Of a stretch of DNA of 64,000 nucleotides, positions 22,941 through 32,030 are shown piece after piece. A program made the position numbers and the translations under genes. Every line of letters begins with the position of its first letter. Position 1 is the first letter of the stretch. The notes under the pieces are model-generated. The model worked only from the letters and a program-made list of their open reading frames with translations, did no database searches and was not told the DNA's origin. The DNA lies in NCBI GenBank assembly GCA_963821275.1, contig CAWGDF010000001.1:62001-126000 (forward strand), written 5' to 3'. Origin of the DNA: JACVRW01 sp963821275 (lineage in GTDB: Bacteria; Actinomycetota; Thermoleophilia; Solirubrobacterales; Thermoleophilaceae).

Positions 22941-23975
22941 CTAGAACAGCTGGTTCTCGCCGGCGAAGATCTCGGAGACCGAGTCGTCGGTGAAGATGCG
23001 GCGGATCGAGTCCTCGAGAACGTCGGCGCAGGTGAGCTGCCGTACCAGTGGCGGCGCGCCGCGGCGGAGCGGGACGGTGTCGGTGACCACGATCCCGGCG
23101 AGCGGCGAGGCGGCCAGGACTTCATAGGCGTTCCCCGAGAAGAGGCCGTGCGTGGCGACGGCGTAGACCTTCTCCGCCCCCTCGTCGAGCACCGTCTGGG
23201 CCGCGGCGGCCAGGGTGCCGCCGGTGTCGATGATGTCGTCGACGATCACGGCGGTCTTGCCCTTCACGTCGCCGATCACGTAGCCGATCTCCGCCACCTG
23301 CTGGGCCGGCCGCTCCTTCTCCATCAGCGCGTAGGGCGCGCCCACCTTCTGGGCGAACTTGCGCACCAGCTTCACCCGGCCGGCGTCGGGGGCGATGATG
23401 ACCAGGTTCTCCGCCCCGAGGCGGTCCACCACGTACTGGGTGAGGATCGGCATCGCGGTCATGTGGTCGACCGGCTTGGAGAAGAAGCCCTGCACCTGGC
23501 CGGCGTGCAGGTCCATGGTCACGAGCCGGTCCATGCCCGCCACCTCGAGTGTCTCGGCCACCAGTCGGGCGGAGATGGGCTCCCGGGGCGCGGACTTCTT
23601 GTCCTGACGCGAGTAGCCGTACCAGGGGGTCACGGCGATGATGCGGTGGGCGGAGGCGTGCTTGGCCGCGTGGACCATGAGCAAGAGCTCCCAGAGCGCG
23701 TCGTTGACCGTCAGTCCCTCCACGTCCGACCCGGCGATGGACTGCACCACGAACAGGTCAGCGCCACGAACGGACTCCGAATAGCGGCAGTAGACCTCGC
23801 CGTCGGCGAAGGTCTTCAGGCCGGCGTCGGTGAGGCCCACCCCCAGCCGCTCGGCGATCCTCCCGCCGAGCTCGCGGCTCGCCCTGCCGGAAGTCAGCAT
23901 CAGCCGCTTCTCGTAGCCGGCGCTGATGCTCATCGACGGGAGAGGCGCCGTCGCCGTGTCCAGCGGCTTGCTCAC
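22941..23975 (-). CDS. prs: Ribose-phosphate pyrophosphokinase
   Basis: 344 residues, making PRPP from ribose 5-phosphate and ATP for purine, pyrimidine, His, Trp and NAD synthesis. Signatures are RGADLFVVQSI, GYSRQDKK, DLHAGQVQGFF and the PRPP loop VIVDDIIDTGGTL. The N-terminus is about 20 residues longer than in E. coli. The GTG start overlaps the glmU stop (GTGA), which decides it; the glmU-prs pairing is a common conserved operon. Confidence 0.96.
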   Translation of the reverse strand: MSKPLDTATAPLPSMSISAGYEKRLMLTSGRASRELGGRIAERLGVGLTDAGLKTFADGEVYCRYSESVRGADLFVVQSIAGSDVEGLTVNDALWELLLMVHAAKHASAHRIIAVTPWYGYSRQDKKSAPREPISARLVAETLEVAGMDRLVTMDLHAGQVQGFFSKPVDHMTAMPILTQYVVDRLGAENLVIIAPDAGRVKLVRKFAQKVGAPYALMEKERPAQQVAEIGYVIGDVKGKTAVIVDDIIDTGGTLAAAAQTVLDEGAEKVYAVATHGLFSGNAYEVLAASPLAGIVVTDTVPLRRGAPPLVRQLTCADVLEDSIRRIFTDDSVSEIFAGENQLF

Positions 23976-25345
23976 GTGGAGTCCTCCTGCACCCGGTCCG
24001 CGTATCCCTCGACGTTCTTCTGCTTTGCCCGGGAAATCCCGAGAGCTCCTTCGGGAACGTCCCCGGTGATCACCGAGCCCGCCCCAGTGTACGCCCGATC
24101 CCCGACGTCAACGGGCGCGACCAGCGAGGTGTGCACCCCGGTCTTCACGCTCTTTCCGATCTTCGTCCGGTGCTTCTCGCGACCGTCGTAGTTCGCGGTG
24201 ATCGTGCTCGCTCCGATGTTCGCGCCCTCACCCACTTCGGTGTCGCCGATGTACGACAGATGGGGCACCTTCGCGCCGGCGCCGATGTGCGAGTTCTTGA
24301 CCTCCACGAACGTCCCGACCTTGGCCCCCTCGCCCACCACCGAGCCGGGCCGCAGGTAGGCGAACGGGCCCACCAGCGAGCGAGCGCCGAAGTGGGCCTC
24401 GACCGCGTAGGAGTGGAGAATCGTCGCTCCCTCGTCGGCCCGGCAGTCCGTCAGTGTCGTGTGGGGGCCAATCCGGCACCCGGGACCCACGGAGGTCGTG
24501 CCCAGCAGGTTGGTGCCGGGCTCGATCGTGGCGTCAGGGCCGATCTGCACACCGTCGTCGACCCGTATGGTTGCGGGCAGGCGGAAGGTCACGCCGTCGT
24601 GGGCGTGCGCAGCCAGGATGCGCCGCTGGGCGATCTCCTCCGCGGCCATCAGGCCGACCCGGTCGTTGACCCCCACGGCGATGTCGGGGTCGTCGGTGGG
24701 ATGGGTGGCGATCGCGCCCCCGTTCTGGGCAAGCAAGGGGAAGACGCCCGTCAGATAGATCTCCCCCTCCTCGGTGCTGACGTGGTCGAGCGCGTCGAAC
24801 AGCGCCGGAGCCTGGAATACGTAGCTGCCCAGGTTGACCTCCCGGATGGCCAGCTGCTCGGCCGGAACGCCGTCGGTGTACTTCGTCTCGACTATGTGGA
24901 GGAAGCGGCCGTCGGTGTCGCGCACGATGCGGCCGTAGCCGCTGGGGTCGAGCTGGTCCGTCGTGAGGATCGCGGCCCCCGCGCCCTCCGCGCGCTGGGC
25001 TTCTACCAGACCCTCGATCTGGGCGGGAGTGACCAGCGGGTGGTCACCGGAGAGCACCACCACGGGGCCGTCCGGCACCGCGTCGCGGGCCGCCAGCACC
25101 GCCGCTCCGGTGCCCTCACCCTCGGTCTGCTCGACCACCCCCACGTCGTCCGGAAGCCCCTCAGCCACGCCCTCACCGGGCCGGACGATGCAGAGCACAC
25201 CTCCCGCGCCGGCGTGGCGGGCGGCGTCCACGACCCACTCGACCATCGGCTTGCCGCAGATCTCGTGCAGCACCTTGGGCGTGCTGGAGTGCATCCGCGT
25301 GCCGTGGCCGGCGGCCATGATCAGAACCGTGAAGGGCTCGGCCAT
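23972..25345 (-). CDS. glmU: Bifunctional GlcNAc-1-P uridyltransferase / GlcN-1-P acetyltransferase
   Basis: 457 residues. The N-terminal pyrophosphorylase domain (VLIMAAGHGTRMHSSTPKVLH) and the C-terminal left-handed beta helix (GTFVEVKNSHIGAGAKVPHL, GASTITANYDGREKHRT) make UDP-GlcNAc for peptidoglycan. ATG 25345 fits the family start and lies 9 nt after TACCCT, so it is probably leaderless; the open frame upstream runs into tRNA-Gln and is not coding. Confidence 0.97.
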   Translation of the reverse strand: MAEPFTVLIMAAGHGTRMHSSTPKVLHEICGKPMVEWVVDAARHAGAGGVLCIVRPGEGVAEGLPDDVGVVEQTEGEGTGAAVLAARDAVPDGPVVVLSGDHPLVTPAQIEGLVEAQRAEGAGAAILTTDQLDPSGYGRIVRDTDGRFLHIVETKYTDGVPAEQLAIREVNLGSYVFQAPALFDALDHVSTEEGEIYLTGVFPLLAQNGGAIATHPTDDPDIAVGVNDRVGLMAAEEIAQRRILAAHAHDGVTFRLPATIRVDDGVQIGPDATIEPGTNLLGTTSVGPGCRIGPHTTLTDCRADEGATILHSYAVEAHFGARSLVGPFAYLRPGSVVGEGAKVGTFVEVKNSHIGAGAKVPHLSYIGDTEVGEGANIGASTITANYDGREKHRTKIGKSVKTGVHTSLVAPVDVGDRAYTGAGSVITGDVPEGALGISRAKQKNVEGYADRVQEDST

Positions 25346-25443
25346 GGGGCTCGCAGGGTAGCGCCGAGGGGCGCGTGGCGGTCGCGCCGAGCGGGTCCCG
25401 GTGGGTGGCAATGCGGCTGCGACCCTATGCTGGCCGCTGACCC

Positions 25444-25515
25444 TGGGGGGTCGTCCAGTTGGCAGGACTCCGGGTTTTGGTCCCGGCAACGGGGGTTCGA
25501 ATCCCTCCCCCCCAG
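25444..25515 (+). tRNA. tRNA-Gln (anticodon UUG)
   Basis: Acceptor TGGGGGG/CCCCCCA, anticodon stem CCGGG/CCCGG with loop TTTTGGT giving anticodon TTG, T stem GGGGG/CCCTC with loop TTCGAAT, discriminator G as expected for tRNA-Gln. CCA is not encoded. It stands alone in the 206-bp gap between glmU and the LysM gene. Confidence 0.95.
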
Positions 25516-25551
25516 CTGAGGCGCCGCTGAGGTCGGGGGATGGCTTGGGCG

Positions 25552-26259
25552 TCAGCCGCCGGCGTAGTCCACGTGCCACCACTCGCCCGGGCCGTGGATC
25601 TTGGTCCAGCCGTGCTTCCAGCCGATCTGGTCGACCACCCAGCGCATGTTCTCGCTCGGAACGTCGACCGATACGCCCAGCTCGTGCGACGAGGTTCCGG
25701 GCGGGTTGGCAGGGGCGCCGTAACCGTCGAGGTAGGCCTGGTAGAGCTGGGCCTGCTGGTCGTAGGTGCGGTAGGCGGACAGCGGTCCGCCCGGGTGGAT
25801 GTCGACGCCGTAGGCGCTGAGCGATTCATTGCGCATGGCGTTCCACGAGGCCGCGGCCCCGGGCGACAGGGGCAGGTCACCGTAAGGCGAAGGCACGTAG
25901 CCCATTCCCGGCGGCACGGCGCCGGAGGTCGTTGTCGGAGTGCTCGTGGCCGTTGGGGCCGCCGGAGCGGTGCCAACCGTGGCGGGAGGCGACACGGCCG
26001 GCGCCCCAGAGGCAAGTGAGGCGGCGCCCTCGTCGACCGTGGGCACGTAGACGGTCGTCCCCTGCAGGAGCCCGGCGGTCTCCGACAGGCCGTTGTAGAC
26101 CGCCACCGTGCGCGTGGTCAGACCGTTCGCCGCGGAGATCGACCAGAGGCTCTCTCCCGGCTGCACGACGTGCGGCACGGCGGCGTGGGCGGCCGAGCCG
26201 GCCAGCAGGGAACAGACGAGCGACCCGCCGATGGCGTTCAGCAGAGACGACGTGCGCAC
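25552..26259 (-). CDS. Secreted LysM + M15 D-alanyl-D-alanine carboxypeptidase
   Basis: 235 residues: signal peptide (about 1-27, cut after AHA), a LysM peptidoglycan-binding domain (about 28-73, HVVQPGESLWSISAANGLT), a Thr/Pro/Ala linker, and a VanY-like M15 peptidase domain. The zinc and catalytic residues are present: SSHELGVSVDV (SxHxxGxxxD) and GEWWHVDY (ExxH). It should trim D-Ala from peptidoglycan stems outside the membrane. GTG start without a ribosome site; a structured leader precedes it. Confidence 0.9.
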   Translation of the reverse strand: MRTSSLLNAIGGSLVCSLLAGSAAHAAVPHVVQPGESLWSISAANGLTTRTVAVYNGLSETAGLLQGTTVYVPTVDEGAASLASGAPAVSPPATVGTAPAAPTATSTPTTTSGAVPPGMGYVPSPYGDLPLSPGAAASWNAMRNESLSAYGVDIHPGGPLSAYRTYDQQAQLYQAYLDGYGAPANPPGTSSHELGVSVDVPSENMRWVVDQIGWKHGWTKIHGPGEWWHVDYAGG

Positions 26260-26269
26260 AGACTCGACA

Positions 26270-26313
26270 TTCGGCGCGCGGAGGCGACACCCCTCCGCGT
26301 CGTCCGCGCCGAA
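26270..26313 (-). terminator. Nested hairpin between pucR and the LysM gene
   Basis: Outer arms TTCGGCGCG (26270-26278) and CGCGCCGAA (26305-26313), inner arms GCGGAGG and CCTCCGC. It lies 25 bp after the pucR stop and upstream of the LysM gene on the same strand, so it could terminate pucR or act as a leader structure. It is too short and lacks the consensus for a c-di-AMP riboswitch. Confidence 0.4.
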
Positions 26314-26337
26314 ACAAATCGCCCAGGCCGGGCCGGC

Positions 26338-27666
26338 TCAGCGGTCCTTCTGCTGCCAGGGCACCCGCCCGGCCTCGGCGCCCCGCTCGCGAGCGGGGCC
26401 TCCCGGCGGCATGATGCCCAGCACGCGCATCGCCTTGAGGCCCAGGGACAGGCGCTCGCGGCCGTCGGTGGAGGAGACGTCCAGGCCGGTTAGCTCGCGG
26501 GCCCGGTCCAGCCGGTAACGGATGGTGTGGCGGTGGGTGAAGAGCCGCTCGGCCGTCCGGGCCACGTTGCCGTTGTTGTCCAGGAAGGTCTCCAGGGTCC
26601 GCACCAGCTCGGTCTCGTACTGCTCGTCATAGGCCGCCAGGGGCGCGACCGTCTCGTCGAAGAAGCCCTGCAGCTCGGTCGGGTCCTCGTTCACCGCGGG
26701 CAGCAGCAGCCGATAGGCGCCGGTCTCCTCGAACGAGAGCTCGCTCACCCCGCGCGCCTCGGCCACGTTGGCGGCCAGCAGCGCCTCGGCCGCGGCCCGG
26801 TGCAGGTCGGCCGCGTCGGCGGTGTGGCGGCTGTGGGCCACCGTGAGCGTGTAGCTGCGAAGACCGGCCTGCAGCTCGCGGGCGACCGAGGCAGACGCCC
26901 GGCGGCAGGCGTCGGCGCCGGCGCCGGGCGTGACCAGCAGCAGCTCGCGCTGGGCACCCGACCAGCCGACCCCGGCGAGGGCGGCAAGGCTGTCGCGCGC
27001 CACGGCACGCGCGCCGCGCTCGGCCACGTGCAGCACCCGCCCGCGCCAGTCGCCCTCCTCGGGCTGGTGAGGCCGCGCCCGGACCACGATCACGCCGCCG
27101 CCCGCGGAAAGGTCACAGCCGAGCTCGGCGGCGCGGGCCAGGATGTTCTCGCGGTCGGTGAGCCTGCGGGCGAACAGGTCCTCCAGAAAGCTCCCCACCG
27201 CCGCCTCGGTCGCCCGCTCGGGCGCCTTGGCCCGCTCGACCTCGAGCCCGATCAGGTTTGCGACCAGGCGCACCAGCGCCTTCGCCGGCAGCTCGCCGCG
27301 GCGCCGGTAGCGCAGGCGGCCGACGGCCACCTCGGACACCGTCAGCTCGACGGTCTGGGTGCCGCTCTCGCCCGCCAGCACGGCGCGCTCGTCGTCGGTC
27401 GAGGCGCAGGCCACAGCCAGCACGCCGGCGGAGGCGTCGAGGACGATCACGCTGGCGTCCAGCGCCCGGGCCGCTGCACGGGCGACCGCGGGAAGGCCGG
27501 CGCCGGACTCCACCGCCTCGGACACCTCGTCGAGCGCCTCCAGGAAGGAGCGCTGGCGGGCCTCGCCGGGCTCGGCGGAGCGCTCCCGGGAACCGGGCTC
27601 CTCGGAAGAGGCCGATTCGGCGGCCGCATCGGCGGGGCCGCCTGGCTGCGAGCGCGGGGATGCCAT
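26338..27666 (-). CDS. PucR-family transcriptional regulator
   Basis: 442 residues. The C-terminal PucR helix-turn-helix (about 365-425: LVRTLETFLDNNGNVARTAE, then LFTHRHTIRYRLDRARELTGLD) is diagnostic. The middle has a GGDEF-like regulator domain and the N-terminus a GAF-like sensor region (about 55-150). Such regulators respond to small metabolites and often control catabolic or membrane genes. ATG 27666 shares one base with the stop of the upstream small membrane gene (TGATG), so it belongs to the DedA-PAP2 operon. Confidence 0.88.
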   Translation of the reverse strand: MASPRSQPGGPADAAAESASSEEPGSRERSAEPGEARQRSFLEALDEVSEAVESGAGLPAVARAAARALDASVIVLDASAGVLAVACASTDDERAVLAGESGTQTVELTVSEVAVGRLRYRRRGELPAKALVRLVANLIGLEVERAKAPERATEAAVGSFLEDLFARRLTDRENILARAAELGCDLSAGGGVIVVRARPHQPEEGDWRGRVLHVAERGARAVARDSLAALAGVGWSGAQRELLLVTPGAGADACRRASASVARELQAGLRSYTLTVAHSRHTADAADLHRAAAEALLAANVAEARGVSELSFEETGAYRLLLPAVNEDPTELQGFFDETVAPLAAYDEQYETELVRTLETFLDNNGNVARTAERLFTHRHTIRYRLDRARELTGLDVSSTDGRERLSLGLKAMRVLGIMPPGGPARERGAEAGRVPWQQKDR

Positions 27667-27893
27667 CAGGCGTATTGGTCGTAGGTCCAGACGACCGCGA
27701 GCCCTATCGCCACTCCGGCACCGAGCAGGGCGGCGAGGATGAAGAGGGTCATGAAGCTCGCGGCGACCTTCTCCCAGAGCCGACCGTAGCAGCGCCAGGC
27801 CGGCACCAGGATCAGCGCGACATAGCACGCCGCGACCACGCCCCCGGCCAGGGCGATCGCGATCTCGGTGGTGGTGAGATCCAGGTCGGTCAT
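27666..27893 (-). CDS. Small two-helix membrane protein
   Basis: 75 residues with two membrane helices (about 10-30 and 45-68) separated by a short basic loop (WRCYGRLWEK). No known family. The ATG overlaps the stop of the DedA-PAP2 gene (ATGA), and its own stop overlaps the pucR start, so it sits between them in one operon. Possibly a small subunit or modulator of the neighbouring membrane phosphatase (inference from position only). Confidence 0.7.
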   Translation of the reverse strand: MTDLDLTTTEIAIALAGGVVAACYVALILVPAWRCYGRLWEKVAASFMTLFILAALLGAGVAIGLAVVWTYDQYA

Positions 27894-29491
27894 CGTCTCG
27901 CGGCGGCGACAGGCGGCTCGCTTGATTCCGGCTCGCCTTCGCCGCCATTGTGGCGGACGTACTCGACGACCAGCGCGATCGCCGCCAGCAGGCCGAAGAT
28001 CCCCGCGCCCAAGGCCCAGCCCGCCGCGACGTCCGACCAGTAGTGCACGCGCAGGTAGATGCGCGACAGCCCGACCGCGGCCGCCAGCGCGATCGCCCCG
28101 AGCAGCCACGCGGTCTCGCCGAGCAGCCCCAGGTGGCGGCGTCCGAGCGTCAGCGCCACCGCGATCCAGGCCGTGGCGTAGGCGGCGTGTCCGCTGGGAA
28201 AGGACGACAGTGAGGAATCGACCAGCGGGTCGGGCGGCCGGGGACGGTCGATCGCGCCCTTCGTGATGTGGACGATGGCGACGATCAGCCCCAGGCCGAG
28301 GACGAGGACCACGACCTCGGCCATGTGCCTGCGCAGAGCCAGGATCACGCAGGTGACCAGCACGAGCACGCCGACCACGGGCAGCGTGCCGAACGCGCTG
28401 ATCACCTGCATGAGATCGACGGCCATGCCGTTGTCGAGGCGATCCGCGAGGTCGAGCAGCTCGTTGTCGAGGGGCGTGGGCTGAAGGCTCCCCTCAAGCT
28501 CGAACACGTACAGCAGGAACACGAAGATGCCCGTGCCGGCTGTCGCCAGCGCGGTGGTCAGCTCGAGCCCGAGGTCCCCTGGCGTGACCCGGTTCCAGAG
28601 AAAGCGCGCCTCCGGGGCGACCGCGTTCCAGAGCGGCCGGATGACGCCTCGATACAGCGGCCGCCCTATGACGAACAACGGCCGCACGAACGGGTCCCGC
28701 TGGTGCGCCTGCAGCCACGCGCGGATCTCGTGGCGCCGCTTGTAGGCCACGACGATCCCCACGATCAGCGCAACCGTGGCGCCGAACCCGAAGAGCGCCT
28801 GCCCCACCAGGTCGACGATGCGGTCGAAAGAGCGCCAGAAGATGAAGCCCAGGGTGCAGAAGATCCCGGCCCACAGCCCCGTCCCGACGATGCTGTAGGG
28901 GATGAAGCGCCGGTAGGCCAGCCCGGACGAGCCGGCGATGAACGGGGCGAGCGCTCGCACCAGGCCGATGAAGCGGCCGATCAGGATCGTCTTGCCGCCG
29001 TGGCGGTCGAAGTAGCTCTCGACCTGCTCCAGGCGCTCCTCCGTGATGCCCACCCGCGGGCCGTGTCTCTCCAGGAAGCCGCGCCCGAGACGGCGGCCGA
29101 TGTAGAAGCTCGTGCTGTCACCGAGCACGGCGCAGAGCCAGACCAACCCGATGAGCGGCAGCAGGCTGATCGTGCCCTCCCCGGCAATCACGCCGCCCGC
29201 GATGACGACCGTCTCACCCGGGGCGACCAGCCCCACGAAGGCCCCGGTCTCCAGGAAGGCCATCACGCCCACCAGGGCGTAGGTCCAGGGGCCGAGCGCC
29301 TCGGCGACATCGACGATGATGGCCTTGGGGTCGGGCAGCTCCGAGAGCACGCCGCTCGCATAGACGGCCAGCGCGAGCACCAGCGCGACGCCCAGCAGCT
29401 TGCGCTCACCGGCCAGCCGGCTCCAGCGGCGCACCACAAAGGCCGCCACCAGCACGGCGGCGACCGTGGCCGCGATCTGGGTGGCGGACAT
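27890..29491 (-). CDS. DedA-family / PAP2 phosphatase fusion
   Basis: 533 residues, all membrane. The N-terminal half is a DedA/VTT domain (about 50-220: FLETGAFVGLVAPGE, GRFIGLVRALAPFIAG), a family that includes undecaprenyl-phosphate flippases. The C-terminal half is a PAP2 phosphatase with all three motifs: KGAIDRPRP, FPSGHA and SRIYLRVHYWSD. The fusion would join lipid-phosphate transport and dephosphorylation, for example in undecaprenyl-phosphate recycling (inference). It heads the operon with the small membrane protein and pucR. Confidence 0.9.
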   Translation of the reverse strand: MSATQIAATVAAVLVAAFVVRRWSRLAGERKLLGVALVLALAVYASGVLSELPDPKAIIVDVAEALGPWTYALVGVMAFLETGAFVGLVAPGETVVIAGGVIAGEGTISLLPLIGLVWLCAVLGDSTSFYIGRRLGRGFLERHGPRVGITEERLEQVESYFDRHGGKTILIGRFIGLVRALAPFIAGSSGLAYRRFIPYSIVGTGLWAGIFCTLGFIFWRSFDRIVDLVGQALFGFGATVALIVGIVVAYKRRHEIRAWLQAHQRDPFVRPLFVIGRPLYRGVIRPLWNAVAPEARFLWNRVTPGDLGLELTTALATAGTGIFVFLLYVFELEGSLQPTPLDNELLDLADRLDNGMAVDLMQVISAFGTLPVVGVLVLVTCVILALRRHMAEVVVLVLGLGLIVAIVHITKGAIDRPRPPDPLVDSSLSSFPSGHAAYATAWIAVALTLGRRHLGLLGETAWLLGAIALAAAVGLSRIYLRVHYWSDVAAGWALGAGIFGLLAAIALVVEYVRHNGGEGEPESSEPPVAAARR

Positions 29492-29529
29492 CGCGCCGGA
29501 CTGTACGGAAGGTGTTCGGCCGACCCGGC

Positions 29530-30396
29530 CTAGATGCTGGAGTGGGCGCGCAACTCGCTGACCAGCGCGCCCCGAAGCGCGGGCGTCGCCGCTGCCCCGT
29601 CGGCCGCTCGGCGGTCGGCGAACAGCCCGAAGCAGGTGGGACCCGATCCGCTCACGGCTGCCCCCAGCGCCCCCGCCAAGCGGATCCGCTCCAGCGTCCC
29701 GCCCAGCTCCGGACGAAGCGTGAGGGCCGCCGGCTGCAGGTCGTTCTCGATGCCCTGCGCCAGCTGCTCGGGCCCCGCGGCCGCCAGGCTTCGAAGCGGA
29801 TCAGGGTCCAGGCGCTCCCTGCCTCCGTCCTGGCGGTCGAGCTCCGCGTAGACCGAGCCGGTCGAGAGCCCATCCGGGCGGGGCACGAGCACCACCGCCA
29901 GCCGCGGCAGCGCCAGCGGCTCGACGAGCTCCCCGGCGCCCTGAACCAACGCGTGCACGGGCTCCACCTGGCTGGGCACATCCGAGCCGAGCTCGACCGC
30001 CAGCTCACGCAGCTCACCGGCATCGAGCGGCCCTCCGGCCAGGCGGTTGGCGAGCCGCAGGACGGCGGCGGCGTCCGCGCTACCGCCTCCAAGGCCCGCC
30101 GCGACCGGGATGCGCTTGGCGATCACCACCCGCACGGCCGGCACCAGGCCGGGCTCGACCCGGCGTCGCAGCGCCGCGAGCGCGGCCAGGGTGAGGTTCG
30201 GCCCCTCCACACCCGGGCACTCGACCCTGTCGGGGCCCTCGTCGCCGATCGGCTCGAGGGCCACCTCGTCCGCCAGGTCCAGCGACGCGAACAGCGAGCA
30301 AATGGGGTGCAGGCCGTCGTCGCGCGGCCTGGCCACGTGCAGCACGAGGTTCAGCTTCGCGTAGGCCCGCTCGCGCAGGATGAGGGGCGAGGTCAT
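29530..30396 (-). CDS. ispE: 4-diphosphocytidyl-2-C-methyl-D-erythritol kinase
   Basis: 288 residues. GHMP kinase of the MEP isoprenoid pathway, phosphorylating CDP-ME. Signatures are RAYAKLNLVLHV with the catalytic Lys, the ATP loop PVAAGLGGGSADAAAVL and GSGPTCFGLF near the C-terminus. ATG 30396 is chosen because it overlaps the rsmA stop (ATGA); ispE following rsmA is a widely conserved order. Confidence 0.95.
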   Translation of the reverse strand: MTSPLILRERAYAKLNLVLHVARPRDDGLHPICSLFASLDLADEVALEPIGDEGPDRVECPGVEGPNLTLAALAALRRRVEPGLVPAVRVVIAKRIPVAAGLGGGSADAAAVLRLANRLAGGPLDAGELRELAVELGSDVPSQVEPVHALVQGAGELVEPLALPRLAVVLVPRPDGLSTGSVYAELDRQDGGRERLDPDPLRSLAAAGPEQLAQGIENDLQPAALTLRPELGGTLERIRLAGALGAAVSGSGPTCFGLFADRRAADGAAATPALRGALVSELRAHSSI

Positions 30397-31256
30397 CCGG
30401 ACCGGGGCCTCAGATCGGAGATCCGGTCCGCCCCGAGCGCCGCGGCGAGACGGGGCCAATCGGCGGGCGGAAGCTGCTCTGCGCGGGCGTCGAGCCGCTG
30501 GCCGATGTGCTCGAGAGCCGTACGCGTGGCCCGCCGCATGTCGTCCGGTGCGCCGGGCGCAAGGCCCAGTGAGCCGGCGAGCGCCTTGCGGCGGTGGGCA
30601 AAGCCCGCGTGGACGAGCGCCCGCAACTCGGCGGCCGGCGCGGGTCCCGTGCGACGCATCACCAGCAGAGCCGACTGCACGTTCGGCTCCGGGTGGAAGA
30701 CCGTCGGCGGCACCCGGCGAAGTCGCCGGACCTCACAGGAGAGCTGGGCCAGGACCGAGGTGGCGCCATAGCTCTTGGTTCCCGGCCCGGCCGCGAGGCG
30801 CTCGGCCACCTCGCGCTGGACCATCGCCACCCAGAGCGTGGCCTCGGGGAGCTCGGCGATCGAGTTCAGGAGCACCGTGGCCGCCACGCCGTAGGGAAGG
30901 TTGGCCACCACCTTGCCGGGCGCCGGGCGCAAGGCCCCGAGGTCGAGGCTGACGGCGTCCGCGACGTGGAGCGTGGCGTTGGAGAAGGGCTCGAGCGCCT
31001 CCCGCAGCGGCGCCTCGAGCGCCCGGTCGATCTCCACCACGTGCAGGTGCCCCACCCGCGGCGCCAGGTGCTCGGACAGCACGCCCAGGCCGCCGCCCAC
31101 CTCGAGCACCACGTCGTCAGGACTGAGCTCCGCCGCCGACTCGATCACCCGCAGGATGTTGTCGTCGATGAGGAAGTTCTGGCCCAGCTCCCGGTTGGGC
31201 CGCACATCGAAGCGCCGCAGGCGCCGCAGGCTGGCCTGGCGCGGCTCGCCGCTCAC
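30393..31256 (-). CDS. rsmA: 16S rRNA (adenine1518/1519-N6)-dimethyltransferase
   Basis: 287 residues. Adds four methyl groups to the two adjacent adenosines of the 3' hairpin of 16S rRNA. Motifs: GQNFLIDDNIL at the start, SAM-binding VLEVGGGLGVLSEHL, and the catalytic NLPYGVA (NLPY). GTG start overlaps the tatD stop (GTGA). Also known as ksgA; loss gives kasugamycin resistance. Confidence 0.95.
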   Translation of the reverse strand: MSGEPRQASLRRLRRFDVRPNRELGQNFLIDDNILRVIESAAELSPDDVVLEVGGGLGVLSEHLAPRVGHLHVVEIDRALEAPLREALEPFSNATLHVADAVSLDLGALRPAPGKVVANLPYGVAATVLLNSIAELPEATLWVAMVQREVAERLAAGPGTKSYGATSVLAQLSCEVRRLRRVPPTVFHPEPNVQSALLVMRRTGPAPAAELRALVHAGFAHRRKALAGSLGLAPGAPDDMRRATRTALEHIGQRLDARAEQLPPADWPRLAAALGADRISDLRPRSG

Positions 31257-32005
31257 CAGCCGAACACCCGCGCCGCGTTGGCCTCGACCGTCCGCTCGAT
31301 CTCCTCATAGGACACGCCGCGCAGGCCCGCCAGTTGGTGTGCCGTGTGCACGACGTTGGCGGGCTCGTTGGGGCGGCCGCGCCGAGGCTGGGGGGCGAGG
31401 TAGGGGGAGTCGGTCTCCACCAGCAGCAGGTCGGCCGGGAGCTCGCGGGCCGCCGCCTGCAAATCCGTCGCCTTGGGGTAGGTGACGTTGCCGGCAAACG
31501 AACAGAGGTAGCCGCGCTCGACGCATTCGTCGACCCGGTCAGGCGCTGAGAAGCAATGCAAGATCACGGCGGGCAGGTCCGGGCCGTGCTCGCGCAGCAG
31601 CGCGAAGGTGTCCTCTTCGGCCGCCCGGGTGTGGATGACAGCCGGCAGGCCGAGCCGGCCCGCGAGCTCGAGCTGGGCGGCGAAGGCCCGGCGCTGGTCC
31701 TCGCGGGGAGAGTGGTCGCGGTAGTAGTCGAGCCCGGTCTCTCCGATCGCGCGGGCGCCCGGCTCGCCGGCCGCCTGCTCGATCTCCTCCAGCGCAGGAC
31801 CGTCAAACCCGGTCGCCTCGTGCGGATGGCGGCCGACGATCGCGGCCACCTCCGGATGCGCGCGGGTTGCCGCGAGGGCGCGCCCGATCGAAGCCGCGTC
31901 CGTGCCCACCGTGGCGAGGCGGGTTACCCCGGCCTGGCGGGCCCGGTCGACGAGCTCGCGATCGGGCGGCTCGCAAGCGTCGAGATGACAGTGGGTGTCG
32001 ACCAC
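31253..32005 (-). CDS. tatD: TatD-family deoxyribonuclease
   Basis: 250 residues. TIM-barrel metal hydrolase with metal motifs DTHCHLD at the N-terminus, GETGLDYYRD, VIHTR, HCFS and ETDSPYLAPQ. The family acts as 3'-5' DNA exonuclease and D-aminoacyl hydrolase. GTG 32005 fits the family start; the long open frame upstream is antisense-like within metG. A 25-bp gap follows metG with a weak AAGG ribosome site. Part of the metG-tatD-rsmA-ispE order, which is common in bacteria. Confidence 0.93.
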   Translation of the reverse strand: MVDTHCHLDACEPPDRELVDRARQAGVTRLATVGTDAASIGRALAATRAHPEVAAIVGRHPHEATGFDGPALEEIEQAAGEPGARAIGETGLDYYRDHSPREDQRRAFAAQLELAGRLGLPAVIHTRAAEEDTFALLREHGPDLPAVILHCFSAPDRVDECVERGYLCSFAGNVTYPKATDLQAAARELPADLLLVETDSPYLAPQPRRGRPNEPANVVHTAHQLAGLRGVSYEEIERTVEANAARVFGW

Positions 32006-32030
32006 GCGAGCCGCGCCGGCCGGACCTTGC

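Noticed and set aside
26260..26337. c-di-AMP (ydaO-type) riboswitch before the LysM peptidase
   Set aside because: The gap is only 78 bp and lacks the conserved ydaO sequence blocks; just a nested hairpin remains.
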